The notes: generated from the letters alone by a model not told the origin. Counted from the first letter of the stretch, positions 39,729-48,313 are shown. The stretch: 64,000 nucleotides of DNA from CAWUFC02 sp963921335 (GCA_963921335.3 CAWUFC020000001.1:1116001-1180000), one strand, 5' to 3'. Numbers and translations are program-made.

Positions 39729-40589
39729 ATGTGCCCTGCAAAAGCGACCAAGCGGCCTAAACCGGTTAAGATTTCGGTATCCATGGTCACTTATCACAGT
39801 TCGTTCGATTTGCTCGGCCGCGCTGTCGACGGTCTTGAGCGAGCGCTTAACTGGGCCCGTCGTCACGGACATAATTTGGAGTTACAGCTTTTGGTTGTGG
39901 ATAACTCCGTTGACCCAACCTACCGGGCTCGTCTTCGCGACATGGTAATGCACGATGTTGCTGCGCGCTTCGACAGCACCGACTCCTGGCACCCTGGTGC
40001 CAATATCGGCTACGGCGCTGCCCACAACCAGGCTCTGGAGAGAGCGGACAGCGAGCTGCATTTGGTACTCAACCCCGATGTCGAAATGGCCGAGGATGCA
40101 CTTTTACAGGGTTTGGATTATCTCGAGGCAAAGCCTGACGTGGCGATGGTCAGCCCCAGGGCAACCAATGCCCAGGGCCAAACTCAATACCTGTGCAAGC
40201 GCTATCCATCGGTATTGGTCCTGATGCTGAGGGCTTTTGCACCTGGATTTCTCAGGGAATGGTTCCGTTCTTACCTCTACAGCTATGAAATTCGCGATAA
40301 TTGTAAAGAGGGCCGGGTGGCCGATGTGCCGCTGGTCAGTGGTTGCTGCATGTATGCACGCACTGACGCTCTGAGAGCTGTGGGCGGTTTTTCGGACCAC
40401 TTCTTTATGTATTTTGAAGATTTTGACCTGTCCCTGAGGCTGCACAAAGTCGGGCGCCTGGTGTACTTGCCGCGCATGCACATCGTGCATCACGGTGGTT
40501 ACTCTGCCCGCAAGGGTCTGCATCACATCTCAATGTTTGCCCACTCTGGCTGGAAGTTTTTTCGCCTTCACGGCTGGTGCTGGATATAA
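39729..40589 (+). CDS. Glycosyltransferase family 2 (rhamnosyltransferase-like)
   Basis: This 286-residue protein has KISVSMVTYHSSFDLLGRAVDGL at the N-terminus. LLVVDNSVDP, ANIGYGAAHNQAL, HLVLNPDVEM (DxD equivalent NPDVE), ADVPLVSGCCMYARTDAL and FMYFEDFDLSLRL follow. These are typical of WbbL/RfbF-type rhamnosyltransferases of polysaccharide loci, but donor identity is uncertain. GGGAGG lies 9 bases before the ATG at 39729. It is the last gene of the accessory region before housekeeping genes resume. Confidence 0.85.
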   Translation: MCPAKATKRPKPVKISVSMVTYHSSFDLLGRAVDGLERALNWARRHGHNLELQLLVVDNSVDPTYRARLRDMVMHDVAARFDSTDSWHPGANIGYGAAHNQALERADSELHLVLNPDVEMAEDALLQGLDYLEAKPDVAMVSPRATNAQGQTQYLCKRYPSVLVLMLRAFAPGFLREWFRSYLYSYEIRDNCKEGRVADVPLVSGCCMYARTDALRAVGGFSDHFFMYFEDFDLSLRLHKVGRLVYLPRMHIVHHGGYSARKGLHHISMFAHSGWKFFRLHGWCWI

Positions 40590-40627
40590 ACCTTGGCGGC
40601 TCAGCGCTCGGGCCTTAACATAGCGGC

Positions 40628-41302
40628 ATGAACGAATTAAGACGTCTCGCCTATCTGCAGGCACTGGGCATAGATAGCCTGGTGTCGCGGCGTGATTTGC
40701 CGGGTGCCCTGCCCAGTCAGCGAGTCGGCATCAAACGTATTGAAACTGCGCCTACTGCTGCGCCAGCCAATGCGCCCATGCAGCTTGTTGAGTCGTTGCG
40801 TGACAGCAGTAAAACAGCCGAAGCCGTGGCGCCGGTACCAGCCACCGAGCCTGTCAGGTCAGCAGTTTCCGCTGACCCCGGTCCGGTGTTCAGCGTGCTC
40901 AGTACCCGGGCCGGCGGATGGTTGTGGATTGATGAGGTACCGCGAGGTCGCCAACACGACCGCAGCTACGGGATGTTGTTAAACGCTGTCTGCCAGGCCT
41001 TTGGCATGCCAACCGACGATATTCATGTGGAGCGATTCGACTGGCCCATCGCCGATACTCGCCAGCTGGGCAACTCCCAACAGGCAGCCCGTGATGGATT
41101 TACCGGTTTTTTGCGCGGACGGCTCGAGCGCGCACCTGTCAGCGGTATCGTATTGTTGGGTGTGTCCGATGCAAGCTGGTTCGACCGGGACGCGCTGAGT
41201 ACCACCTGTATCACCAGCACAGTCAGTGCCTGGCAGATGCTGCGTCAGCCGCAGTTAAAGCGTCAGGCCTGGATTGAACTGCGGGAATCGTTGCAGAGTT
41301 AA
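40628..41302 (+). CDS. holD: Putative DNA polymerase III psi subunit (HolD-like)
   Basis: This 224-residue protein is poorly conserved overall. Its start (RRLAYLQALGIDSLVSRRDLP) resembles the first residues of HolD, the part of psi that binds the clamp loader. The LLNAVCQAFGMPTDDIHVERFDWP block matches psi in position. A Pro/Ala-rich linker (about residues 40-80) separates the two. It directly precedes rimI with a 1-base overlap (TAATG), the gene order of holD-rimI in E. coli and of the cryptic psi gene in pseudomonads. Psi links the clamp loader to chi and SSB. Assignment depends on context plus weak similarity. Confidence 0.6.
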   Translation: MNELRRLAYLQALGIDSLVSRRDLPGALPSQRVGIKRIETAPTAAPANAPMQLVESLRDSSKTAEAVAPVPATEPVRSAVSADPGPVFSVLSTRAGGWLWIDEVPRGRQHDRSYGMLLNAVCQAFGMPTDDIHVERFDWPIADTRQLGNSQQAARDGFTGFLRGRLERAPVSGIVLLGVSDASWFDRDALSTTCITSTVSAWQMLRQPQLKRQAWIELRESLQS

Positions 41303-41757
41303 TGAACATTCGACCGGGCACACCGGCCGATGCTCCTCATCTGGCGCAGACCGAGCAGGCGGCGGCAGCATTCCCATGGAGCTTGTCTCAAATTATTCAG
41401 AGCTGTCGCAACGAGCGACAGCGGGTGCTGGTATTGGATCTCGAGGAGCTGCCCTGCGCCGGTTTTGCCGTTATAGACTGTATTGTGGACGAGGCGACCC
41501 TGCTAAATATCGCTGTACACCCGGACTGCCAGGGGCGCGGTTTCGGCACCGCGTTGCTGCAGGCGGTTGTCGAGTGTTCTGCCTCGATGGGTGCATTAAA
41601 ACTGATGCTTGAAGTGCGCAGCAGTAACCTGGTCGCCTTGTCCCTGTACCGCCGCTTTGGATTCAGGGAAGATGGTATTCGAAAAAAGTATTACCCGGCG
41701 GCATCTGGACGCGAGGATGCGGTCCTGATGTCCCGGGCGATTGGATCAGAAACATGA
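41302..41757 (+). CDS. rimI: Ribosomal-protein-S18-alanine N-acetyltransferase
   Basis: This 151-residue GNAT enzyme acetylates the N-terminal alanine of ribosomal protein S18. The acetyl-CoA-binding motif is CQGRGFGTALLQAVVE. LEVRSSNLVALSLYRRFGF and REDAVLMSR are typical RimI blocks, and AFPWSLSQI is the usual N-terminal segment. Its ATG overlaps the HolD-like stop, and its own stop overlaps the next gene (ATGA), so the three are co-translated. Confidence 0.9.
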   Translation: MNIRPGTPADAPHLAQTEQAAAAFPWSLSQIIQSCRNERQRVLVLDLEELPCAGFAVIDCIVDEATLLNIAVHPDCQGRGFGTALLQAVVECSASMGALKLMLEVRSSNLVALSLYRRFGFREDGIRKKYYPAASGREDAVLMSRAIGSET

Positions 41758-42164
41758 ATATACTGCAGACAGAGTGGTGGATGCTGGCAGTGCCACCGGA
41801 ATGGTGGGCCGAGCGCGAGGAAGACAGTATCCTGGTTGGCGATCGCGACGAGGTCGGAGTGATCGAGATCAGCACCCTGCGCCGTGAGCAGGGCGAGTTT
41901 ACTCTTGATGAGTTGCGCGCCATTGCACAAGACAACGCGCCAGAGGGTGCAATTCTGGAATCTCTCGGCGCCGGTGATTTTGAGGGCTTTGCTTGCAGCT
42001 TTGAGGAAGATGATGCTGCACTTCGGGAATGGTATGTCGCCGCTGCAGATGTGCTGCTATTTATTACCTACAGCTGTGACCTCGACAATGCCGGTATGGA
42101 CGATGCGGCGGTTGATGAGATCCTTGATACCCTGTTGCTGAGCCCAGCGGCTGAAGTCAGCTGA
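41754..42164 (+). CDS. Conserved acidic protein of unknown function
   Basis: This 136-residue acidic protein starts MNILQTEWWMLAVPPEWWAEREED and contains VGVIEISTLRREQGEFT, FEGFACSFEEDDAALREWYV and LLFITYSCDLDN. The family is not recognised by name. It has no signal peptide, membrane segment or cofactor motif. The 4-base overlap with rimI indicates coupled translation. Its last 8 bases overlap the convergent rsxE gene. Confidence 0.7.
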   Translation: MNILQTEWWMLAVPPEWWAEREEDSILVGDRDEVGVIEISTLRREQGEFTLDELRAIAQDNAPEGAILESLGAGDFEGFACSFEEDDAALREWYVAAADVLLFITYSCDLDNAGMDDAAVDEILDTLLLSPAAEVS

Positions 42165-42870
42165 TGGTGCCAGTGACGCGCACCCGTTTAGACCCCTTCA
42201 CAGGTTTTTCCTTGAGTGCATCCTGACGCGCCTTGATTTGCGCATCAATGATGTTCTTGAGGGCGATTATCAGTCCAGTGAAAATGAAGGCGCCCGGGGG
42301 CAAAATTGCCAACAGGAAGTCTTTGTAGTCGCTAAACACCACCACAGTCCAGGTCTCGGCCATGGGGCCGAACAGCAGGTCCATATTGGCGAACAGCGCG
42401 CCGGTACCCGCCAGTTCCCGCATAGCACCTAGCAATATCAGCACCACCCCGAAACCCACACCCATAATAAATCCATCGTAGATCGCAGGCAGCAGAGGGC
42501 TCTTGCTGGCAAAGGCATCGGCGCGCCCGAGAATGACACAGTTGGTGGTAATCAGCGGCAGGAAGATGCCCAGAATCTGGTACAGCTCATAGGCGAAGGC
42601 CTGCATCAGCAATTCGATACAGGTGACCGCGGAAGCAATGATCATCACGAAAGCGGGCAGGCGCACCGCGTCTGAGACCACGTTACGAATAAGAGACACC
42701 GCGGTGTTGGAGCAGACCAGTACCAGGGTGGTGGCCAGGCCAAGGCCGATCGCATTCACAACCGTGCCGGTTACTGCCAGTAGCGGACAAAGGCCCAGCA
42801 GCTGCACAATGGCGGGGTTGTTCTTCCACAGGCCGTTCAGAGACAGCTCTTTGTAGGTGGTCTCAGCCAT
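42157..42870 (-). CDS. rsxE: Electron transport complex subunit RsxE/RnfE
   Basis: This 237-residue integral membrane protein belongs to the Rnf/Rsx complex. Characteristic blocks are LWKNNPAIVQLLGLCPLLAVT, the half-channel LPLITTNCVILGRADAFA with its conserved Cys, and GFGVVLILLGAMREL. RsxE pairs with the homologous RsxA to bind a membrane-buried Fe-S site. It is the last gene of the rsxABCDGE operon and overlaps rsxG by 8 bases. Confidence 0.96.
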   Translation of the reverse strand: MAETTYKELSLNGLWKNNPAIVQLLGLCPLLAVTGTVVNAIGLGLATTLVLVCSNTAVSLIRNVVSDAVRLPAFVMIIASAVTCIELLMQAFAYELYQILGIFLPLITTNCVILGRADAFASKSPLLPAIYDGFIMGVGFGVVLILLGAMRELAGTGALFANMDLLFGPMAETWTVVVFSDYKDFLLAILPPGAFIFTGLIIALKNIIDAQIKARQDALKEKPVKGSKRVRVTGTIS

Positions 42871-43513
42871 TATTGGTCTCCTCGACGGCTGGCCTTATCG
42901 GCGCCAGCAGCTGCCCACGGTTTTGCTGAAAGTACTCCAGGCTGCGGCGCACTGCAGTGGTCACCGCCCGCGGGGTAATCGTGGCGCCGGTAAATTGATC
43001 GAAGATGCCCTGATCCTTCTTAACGGCCCATGCCGCCGGTTCCGGGTTACTCAGCGAGCGCCCGTTAAAGTCCAGGATCCAATCTGATTTTTTCAGCTCC
43101 ACCTTGTCACCCAGCCCAGGTGTTTCCTTGTGATTGAGGGCTCTCACACCGGCGATGCTGCCATCTGCATTGACGCCAACGATCAGGTCGATATCGCCGG
43201 CGTATCCATCCGGTGCGGTGACCGGAATGATCACGGCGACGGCCTGCTCGCCCTGTCGCGCCACAAAGATGCTGCGCTCGCCTCTAAGTCCCAGCCCCGA
43301 AGTTGTCGCGTCGACGCTGATGGTGTCGTCCAGCATGCTGTTGTCATGCCGCTGTGCGGGCACGATTTCCAACAGTGCTTTTTCTTCCGCTTTGCGTTGT
43401 TCAGCGGCAATCCTGTCCCGCGTGCTCAGGTAGGTGCCAGCGATGATTGCCGTAGTCAGCACGGCAAACAGAGCCAGCAGGATGCTGTTGCGTTGTATCG
43501 AACTCTGCATCAT
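42863..43513 (-). CDS. rsxG: Electron transport complex subunit RsxG/RnfG (flavoprotein)
   Basis: This 216-residue protein has one N-terminal membrane anchor (ILLALFAVLTTAIIAGTYL) and a periplasmic FMN-binding domain. The covalent FMN site is the Thr in FTGATITPRAVTTAV. GLGDKVELKKSDWI is another family block. It passes electrons through the Rnf/Rsx complex. It overlaps rsxD by 4 bases. Confidence 0.95.
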   Translation of the reverse strand: MMQSSIQRNSILLALFAVLTTAIIAGTYLSTRDRIAAEQRKAEEKALLEIVPAQRHDNSMLDDTISVDATTSGLGLRGERSIFVARQGEQAVAVIIPVTAPDGYAGDIDLIVGVNADGSIAGVRALNHKETPGLGDKVELKKSDWILDFNGRSLSNPEPAAWAVKKDQGIFDQFTGATITPRAVTTAVRRSLEYFQQNRGQLLAPIRPAVEETNNG

Positions 43514-44541
43514 GAGGGTTTGCTTCCCCCGTGACCGTAGGTGGTGGGCTGGGTGTAGTAGTCAATAAAGGGCGCCGCGAAATTCATGATCAGTACCGCA
43601 AAGGCAACTGAATCGGGGTAGTTGCCCCATACCCTGATGATGAACACCAGTGCGCCAATCATCGCACCGTAGATGATCTTGCCGCGGTTCGACACTGCAG
43701 AGGTAACCGGATCGGTCACGATAAAAAAAGCACCAAACATGGTGGCGCCGCTGAGCAGGTGAAAAGCGGGGGAGCCTGCACTGGCCGAGCTACCGCCGTC
43801 ATAGAATATGGCTGACAGCACGGCCAGGCTAACCAGCATCGAGATTGGGGCATGCCAGGTAAAAATACGCCGATACAGCAGGTACACCCCGCCCGCAAGG
43901 AAACCCAGGTTCGCCCATTCCCAGCCGATGCCTGCCCACCGCCCGAACTGGGGGTTCTGCACCCAGACATCTTCTACCAATAGCGCCTGGTTCTGCTTGA
44001 GCACATCCAGGGGCGTGGCCATCGTGACTGCATCGTAGCTGGCGGGGGTGAAGCAGGCGCGTAGAGCATCCAGCAATCCTGGGGTGCCCGTTTGCAGGGT
44101 GCCCGCGGGGGCTGCCCAACTGGTCATTTCCACCGGAAAGGAAATCAGTAACACCACGTAGCCGACCATGGCCGGATTAAACGGGTTGTAACCCAGGCCG
44201 CCGTAGAGATGTTTGGCGATCAGAATAGAGAACGCCACACCGACAAGAATTAGCCACCAGGGTGCATAGGGTGGCATGGCAATGGCTAGCAATGTGGCGG
44301 TGACCAGGGCGCTGTAGTCGTTAAGGTAAAACCCCAGAGGACGGCGGCGCAACTTCAATGCCTGTGCCTCACATCCCAGCGCGACCAGGCAGGCCCAGGC
44401 GATGTTGACGATGGTGCCGAATCCGAAATAGCTGGTAAGGGCGATTACGCCGGGCACTGTGGCCAGCAGAACCGTGCGCATCACGACCGAGGTGCTCAAG
44501 GGGCCATGTGCGTGAGGCGACGTAATACGCAGCAGCGCCAT
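43510..44541 (-). CDS. rsxD: Electron transport complex subunit RsxD/RnfD
   Basis: This 343-residue membrane protein carries a covalently bound FMN on the Thr in the LLSGATMFGAFFI segment. SVVMRTVLLATVPGVIAL near the N-terminus and GLGYNPFNPAMVGYVVLL are family signatures. Together with RsxG it forms the flavin part of the complex. It follows rsxC by two bases. Confidence 0.95.
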   Translation of the reverse strand: MALLRITSPHAHGPLSTSVVMRTVLLATVPGVIALTSYFGFGTIVNIAWACLVALGCEAQALKLRRRPLGFYLNDYSALVTATLLAIAMPPYAPWWLILVGVAFSILIAKHLYGGLGYNPFNPAMVGYVVLLISFPVEMTSWAAPAGTLQTGTPGLLDALRACFTPASYDAVTMATPLDVLKQNQALLVEDVWVQNPQFGRWAGIGWEWANLGFLAGGVYLLYRRIFTWHAPISMLVSLAVLSAIFYDGGSSASAGSPAFHLLSGATMFGAFFIVTDPVTSAVSNRGKIIYGAMIGALVFIIRVWGNYPDSVAFAVLIMNFAAPFIDYYTQPTTYGHGGSKPS

Positions 44542-44543
44542 GC

Positions 44544-46892
44544 TCAGTCCTCCAATGCTGCCAGGTCAGTGCGAACCTGTTCCAGCTTTGTGGTGAGCTT
44601 GTCGATAGACATGCGCAGCGCCTCGACTTTGTCTGAGCCCTCAGCTTCGGCTTCAGCCAATTTGTCTTGAGCTGTTTGCAGACGCTTCTCTACCGCGGCC
44701 TGGTTTTGTTCCAGTTGTTCCCGCTGCGATAGCGGCGGGGCCGCGGCAGCCGCCGCGCGCTTGGCTTTGGCGCGGTCAATCGCGGCCTGCGCTGGATCTA
44801 CGGCAACTTCAGCGGGTTCAGCGCTAGTTTCAAACTGGGCAAGCTCCGCGCGCGCAGTTTCGATTTTTTCAGCCAGTTTTTCTATGGTGGCTTCCAGGGC
44901 CTCAATGACTTTTTCCTGGGTGCCGTCTTCCCGGCCCTCTGCCAGTTTCTGCTCGCTTTTTGCTTTGCGTTCGAGCAGTTTTTTCAGGTTGTTGCGCGCT
45001 TTCTCCTCCGGACTCATATTGGCGGCAGCGGCGCGGGCGGCCTTGGCCTTTTCAATAGCCGCCTGGGCCGGGTCAGTTGTGGGTTCGGGTGCGGGAGCTG
45101 CTTCGGCTGGGCCATACTGGGCCACTTCCGCCTCGGCCGCTTCGATTTTCTCCGCCAGTTTAGCCAGACCGGCTTCGAGCGCCTCAATCACATTGTCCGC
45201 GGCACCGTCTTCACGACTTTGCGCGAGTTTTTCCTCACTCTTTTGCTTTCTCTGCAGCAGTTTTTGCAAGCCGGAACGGGCCTTCTCTTCGGGACTCATA
45301 TCCGCAGCTGCGGCCCGGGCGGCTTTTGCTTTCTCTATCGCTGCCTGGGCGGGATCAGCGCTTTGCTGCTTCTTGTTCTTCGCGCGTTCGATGGCGGCCT
45401 GGATGACATCCTGTTCGCTTTCTCCGGCGGCCGCTGCCTTGGCTCTGGCCTCGGCGGCGGCTTTACGCGCCTTGCGCTGTTCTTCCTTGGCGAGTGCTTC
45501 GCGCTCTATGCGTTCCTGGCGCGCTTCAAAACGGGTGCGGGAGTGTTCAGATTTGGCGTGATCCCGCCGCATCTGTTGAATCTCTGCCTTGGAAGCGCGG
45601 TAGTACTGCACGAGGGGAATATTGCTCGGGCACACATAGGAGCAGGCCCCGCACTCAATGCAATCAAATAGATTGTGTGCTTCCAGCTTTTCGTGTTCCT
45701 TGCCCTGGGCAAACCAGTACAGCTGTTGCGGCAGCAGCGATGCCGGACAGGCTTCGGCACACATGCCGCAGCGAATGCAGGCCTGAGCCGGGGGTGGCGT
45801 GGGCAGCTCGGATTCCGTGGGTGCCAGCAGGCAGTTGGTGGTTTTAATGACCGGTGCACCCAGGTCGGTCACGCTAAAGCCCATCATTGGGCCACCCATA
45901 ATGAGCCGGTTGTTCTGCTCCGCCTGGTAGCCCACCTGTTCAAGCAGCCACTCGATCGGTGAGCCCAGCAGGACTTCCAGGTTGCCCGGTTGCTGGATCG
46001 CTTCGCCAGTCAGGGTGGTGATGCGGGAGATCAGGGGTTCCCCGTGAACCACCGCGCGGTAAATGGCCACGGTGCTGCCGATATTCTGGCAGACGATGCC
46101 AACGCTGGAGGGCAAGCCTCCGCTGGGTACCTGTTTGCCGGTGAGCAGTTCGATCAACTGCTTTTCGCCACCCGAGGGGTACTTGGTGGGAAGCACGGCA
46201 ATCTCGATACCGGTGCCCTCTGCGGCTGCCTGCAGTGCTGCGATGCCCTCGGGTTTGTTGTCTTCTACCCCGATCACGGTTTCTGCCGGATTCACCAGAT
46301 GGCGAAGAATACACGCACCCTGGATGATCTCCTGTGCTCGCTCGCGCATCAGTATGTCGTCAGCGGTGATGTAGGGTTCGCACTCGGTACCATTGATGAT
46401 CAGGGTTTCGATCGGTGTCTCGGGGCTGACGTTAAGCTTCACAGAGGCCGGGAATCCCGCGCCACCCATGCCGGCAATGCCCGAATTGCGGATCAACTGC
46501 AGCAGGGCCTGCTTGTCCATTGCCGTGTAATCTTCAATGCCATGATGTTCGATCCATTCATCTTTGCCATCGCAGTCGATGATCACGCAGGGCGCTGTCA
46601 GTCCGGATGAATGGGGCACGGCGCGATCTTCAATGGCAAGGACCACGCCGGAGCTGGGTGCATGCACAGGCACGCTGATAAAACCATCTGCCTCCGCAAT
46701 CATCTGGCCTTTGAGGACCTGCTGTCCCACCTCGACGATTGGCTCTGCCGGTGCACCAAGATGCTGCGACAAAGGCACGATCAGCTGTGGGGGAATACCC
46801 GCAGGGCGCAAGGGGACCTGCATGGACTGGTGTTTGTTCTCAGGCGGATGCACACCGCCATGAAAGCCCCAGATTTTGCGTGCTGCACTCAT
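44544..46892 (-). CDS. rsxC: Electron transport complex subunit RsxC/RnfC with long repeat tail
   Basis: This 782-residue cytosolic subunit takes electrons from NADH. The N-terminal WGFHGGVHPPENK, the Rossmann-like FMN/NADH region (GMGGAGFPASVKLN, TECEPYITADD) and two [4Fe-4S] sites (CIRCGMCAEACP near residue 374 and CIECGACSYVCP near 412) are all present. The tail from residue 513 has three Ala/Glu/Lys-rich repeats of about 93 residues, each beginning DPAQAAI. The ATG at 46892 (MSAARKIWG) has GAGGA 8 bases upstream. An in-frame extension to 46964 overlaps rsxB and is rejected. Confidence 0.95.
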   Translation of the reverse strand: MSAARKIWGFHGGVHPPENKHQSMQVPLRPAGIPPQLIVPLSQHLGAPAEPIVEVGQQVLKGQMIAEADGFISVPVHAPSSGVVLAIEDRAVPHSSGLTAPCVIIDCDGKDEWIEHHGIEDYTAMDKQALLQLIRNSGIAGMGGAGFPASVKLNVSPETPIETLIINGTECEPYITADDILMRERAQEIIQGACILRHLVNPAETVIGVEDNKPEGIAALQAAAEGTGIEIAVLPTKYPSGGEKQLIELLTGKQVPSGGLPSSVGIVCQNIGSTVAIYRAVVHGEPLISRITTLTGEAIQQPGNLEVLLGSPIEWLLEQVGYQAEQNNRLIMGGPMMGFSVTDLGAPVIKTTNCLLAPTESELPTPPPAQACIRCGMCAEACPASLLPQQLYWFAQGKEHEKLEAHNLFDCIECGACSYVCPSNIPLVQYYRASKAEIQQMRRDHAKSEHSRTRFEARQERIEREALAKEEQRKARKAAAEARAKAAAAGESEQDVIQAAIERAKNKKQQSADPAQAAIEKAKAARAAAADMSPEEKARSGLQKLLQRKQKSEEKLAQSREDGAADNVIEALEAGLAKLAEKIEAAEAEVAQYGPAEAAPAPEPTTDPAQAAIEKAKAARAAAANMSPEEKARNNLKKLLERKAKSEQKLAEGREDGTQEKVIEALEATIEKLAEKIETARAELAQFETSAEPAEVAVDPAQAAIDRAKAKRAAAAAAPPLSQREQLEQNQAAVEKRLQTAQDKLAEAEAEGSDKVEALRMSIDKLTTKLEQVRTDLAALED
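44547..45356 (-). repeat. Three tandem ~93-residue coding repeats in the RsxC tail
   Basis: Units begin at 45356, 45074 and 44798 with DPAQAAIEKAK, DPAQAAIEKAK and DPAQAAIDRAK. The first two share AARAAAA-MSPEEKAR and a KLLxRKxKSExKLAxxRED block. The third is more diverged. They predict long helical coiled coils. Alanine-rich repeats of this kind are common, and length-variable, in RsxC/RnfC tails. Confidence 0.8.
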
Positions 46893-46903
46893 CTCAATCG
46901 TCC

Positions 46904-47509
46904 TCAGGCAGCCCGGTCTGTGGCGATCACATCGACCGACTGCCGGGGGGAGGGCAGATCCCATTGCCAGGTTTGCACAGTGGTTGGCTCGGAGATCATG
47001 TCAATGCAGTCCACAGGGCAGGGGTCGACACAGAGGTCGCAGCCGGTGCATTCGGAACTGATTACCGTGTGCATGTGCTTGGCCGCGCCCAGGATCGCGT
47101 CCACCGGGCATGCCTGTATGCACTTGGTGCAGCCGATACACTCGTCCTCCCGTATATAAGCCACCGCTGCGGCTTCTTTTTCCTCACCGTGCTCTTCGTC
47201 CAAGGGAATGGCTTCCACGTCCAGCAAGTCAGCGAGTTGGGCGATCGTGGATTCGCCACCGGGCGGACAGCGGTTAATGGCCTCGCCATCTGCGATAGCT
47301 TCTGCATAGGGGCGACAGCCGGGATAACCACATTGCCCGCACTGGGTTTGTGGCAGTATCTCGTTGATCTGGTCAGCAATGGGGTCGCCTTCTGTTTTGA
47401 AACGGACTGCGGCGTAGCCGAGCAGTGCACCAAAACCCGCACCCAGACCTACCAGCGCCAGCATAGCGGCAAGGAACGGGTAAGCGGCGATGAGCTCGTA
47501 GAGATTCAT
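46904..47509 (-). CDS. rsxB: Electron transport complex subunit RsxB/RnfB (ferredoxin)
   Basis: This 201-residue protein has an N-terminal membrane anchor and a Cys-rich domain QCGQCGYPGCRPYAEAI near residue 56. Two 4Fe-4S ferredoxin motifs (CIGCTKCIQACPVDAI and CTGCDLCVDPCPVDCI) follow. It carries electrons between RsxC and the membrane core. It overlaps rsxA by 4 bases. Confidence 0.96.
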   Translation of the reverse strand: MNLYELIAAYPFLAAMLALVGLGAGFGALLGYAAVRFKTEGDPIADQINEILPQTQCGQCGYPGCRPYAEAIADGEAINRCPPGGESTIAQLADLLDVEAIPLDEEHGEEKEAAAVAYIREDECIGCTKCIQACPVDAILGAAKHMHTVISSECTGCDLCVDPCPVDCIDMISEPTTVQTWQWDLPSPRQSVDVIATDRAA

Positions 47510-48084
47510 ACCAGTCCTGCAAATCCCATAAAGGCCAGTGACATCAGGCCTGCTGTGACCATGCCGATGGCGGCGCCTTTGAATGTTTCAGGCACGTCCG
47601 CCACCGCCAGTCGTTCCCGCATGGCGGCAAACAGCACCAGTACCAGTGAGAAGCCCAGGGCTGCGCCGAAACCGTAGAACAGTGACTGGCTGAAATTGTG
47701 ATCCTTGTTGATGTTGAGAAGGGCGACGCCGAGTACTGCACAATTGGTGGTGATCAACGGCAGATAAACACCCAGCACCCGGTGCAGCAGCGGGCTGGTT
47801 TTGCGCACCACCATCTCGGTGAACTGAACGACCACGGCGATCACCAGGATAAAGGAAATGGTTTTCAGGTATTCAAGGCCCAGCGGCGCCAGCAGGTAGT
47901 TGTGAGTGAGATAACTGCAGACTGAGGCCAGTGTCAGCACAAAAGTCGTGGCCATGGACATGCCCATGGCCGTTTCCAGCTTGTTGGAGACACCCATAAA
48001 CGGGCACAGGCCCAGGAACTGGACCAGTACGAAGTTGTTGACCAGTATCGCCCCGATCAACAGGATGGAATAGTCTGCCAACAT
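47506..48084 (-). CDS. rsxA: Electron transport complex subunit RsxA/RnfA
   Basis: This 192-residue, six-helix membrane protein is homologous to RsxE with inverted topology. The blocks LVNNFVLVQFLGLCPFMGVS and YLPLITTNCAVLGVALLN hold the conserved Cys residues. It is the first gene of the rsxABCDGE operon. In E. coli this complex keeps SoxR reduced, and in other bacteria it couples ferredoxin/NADH exchange to ion flow. Confidence 0.96.
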   Translation of the reverse strand: MLADYSILLIGAILVNNFVLVQFLGLCPFMGVSNKLETAMGMSMATTFVLTLASVCSYLTHNYLLAPLGLEYLKTISFILVIAVVVQFTEMVVRKTSPLLHRVLGVYLPLITTNCAVLGVALLNINKDHNFSQSLFYGFGAALGFSLVLVLFAAMRERLAVADVPETFKGAAIGMVTAGLMSLAFMGFAGLV

Positions 48085-48165
48085 TTCTGTTTATTCCCGG
48101 TGCACCCTGGGGTGCGTCTCTTTTGCGTCAGTAGCGCCGCTATAAAGATGCTATCCTAACACCCA

Positions 48166-48185
48166 AAACTAATGCCTATTAGTTT
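48166..48185. promoter_or_regulatory. Palindrome upstream of rsxA
   Basis: A perfect inverted repeat AAACTAAT-GCCT-ATTAGTTT lies 82 bases before the rsxA start. A regulator-binding site is the simplest reading, because the spacer must hold the rsx promoter. No known consensus was matched. Confidence 0.4.
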
Positions 48186-48263
48186 GTAGTTTTTATTTTA
48201 GCCAGCGCTGTGCTGCCAATCAATGCAGTCTAGTGAATGCCACTAATCGGAACAACGGGTTAT

Positions 48264-48301
48264 CCCGATATCCTTTATCGGGTAGATCAATAAATGATTG
48301 A
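48264..48301 (-). other. Hairpins after metG
   Basis: CCCGATA-N5-TATCGGG (48264-48282) and ATCAAT/ATTGAT (about 48285-48301) lie just beyond the metG stop. They may stabilise the transcript end or slow read-through into rsx. No T run follows, so a classic terminator is not supported. Confidence 0.4.
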
Positions 48302-48313
48302 TTTCAATCGCTT

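Noticed and set aside
14608..40589. Interpretation as a prophage or integrative element inserted next to rrn and tRNA genes
   Set aside because: No integrase, transposase, phage structural gene or tRNA-fragment attachment repeat was found. The duplicated terminator does not match a tRNA end.
44761..45561. 266-codon plus-strand frame, Ala/Ser-rich
   Set aside because: It is antisense to the Ala/Glu/Lys repeats of rsxC. Low-complexity composition explains the open frame.
46739..47677. 312-codon plus-strand frame across rsxC, rsxB and rsxA
   Set aside because: It crosses three well-supported genes on the other strand and shows no protein motif.
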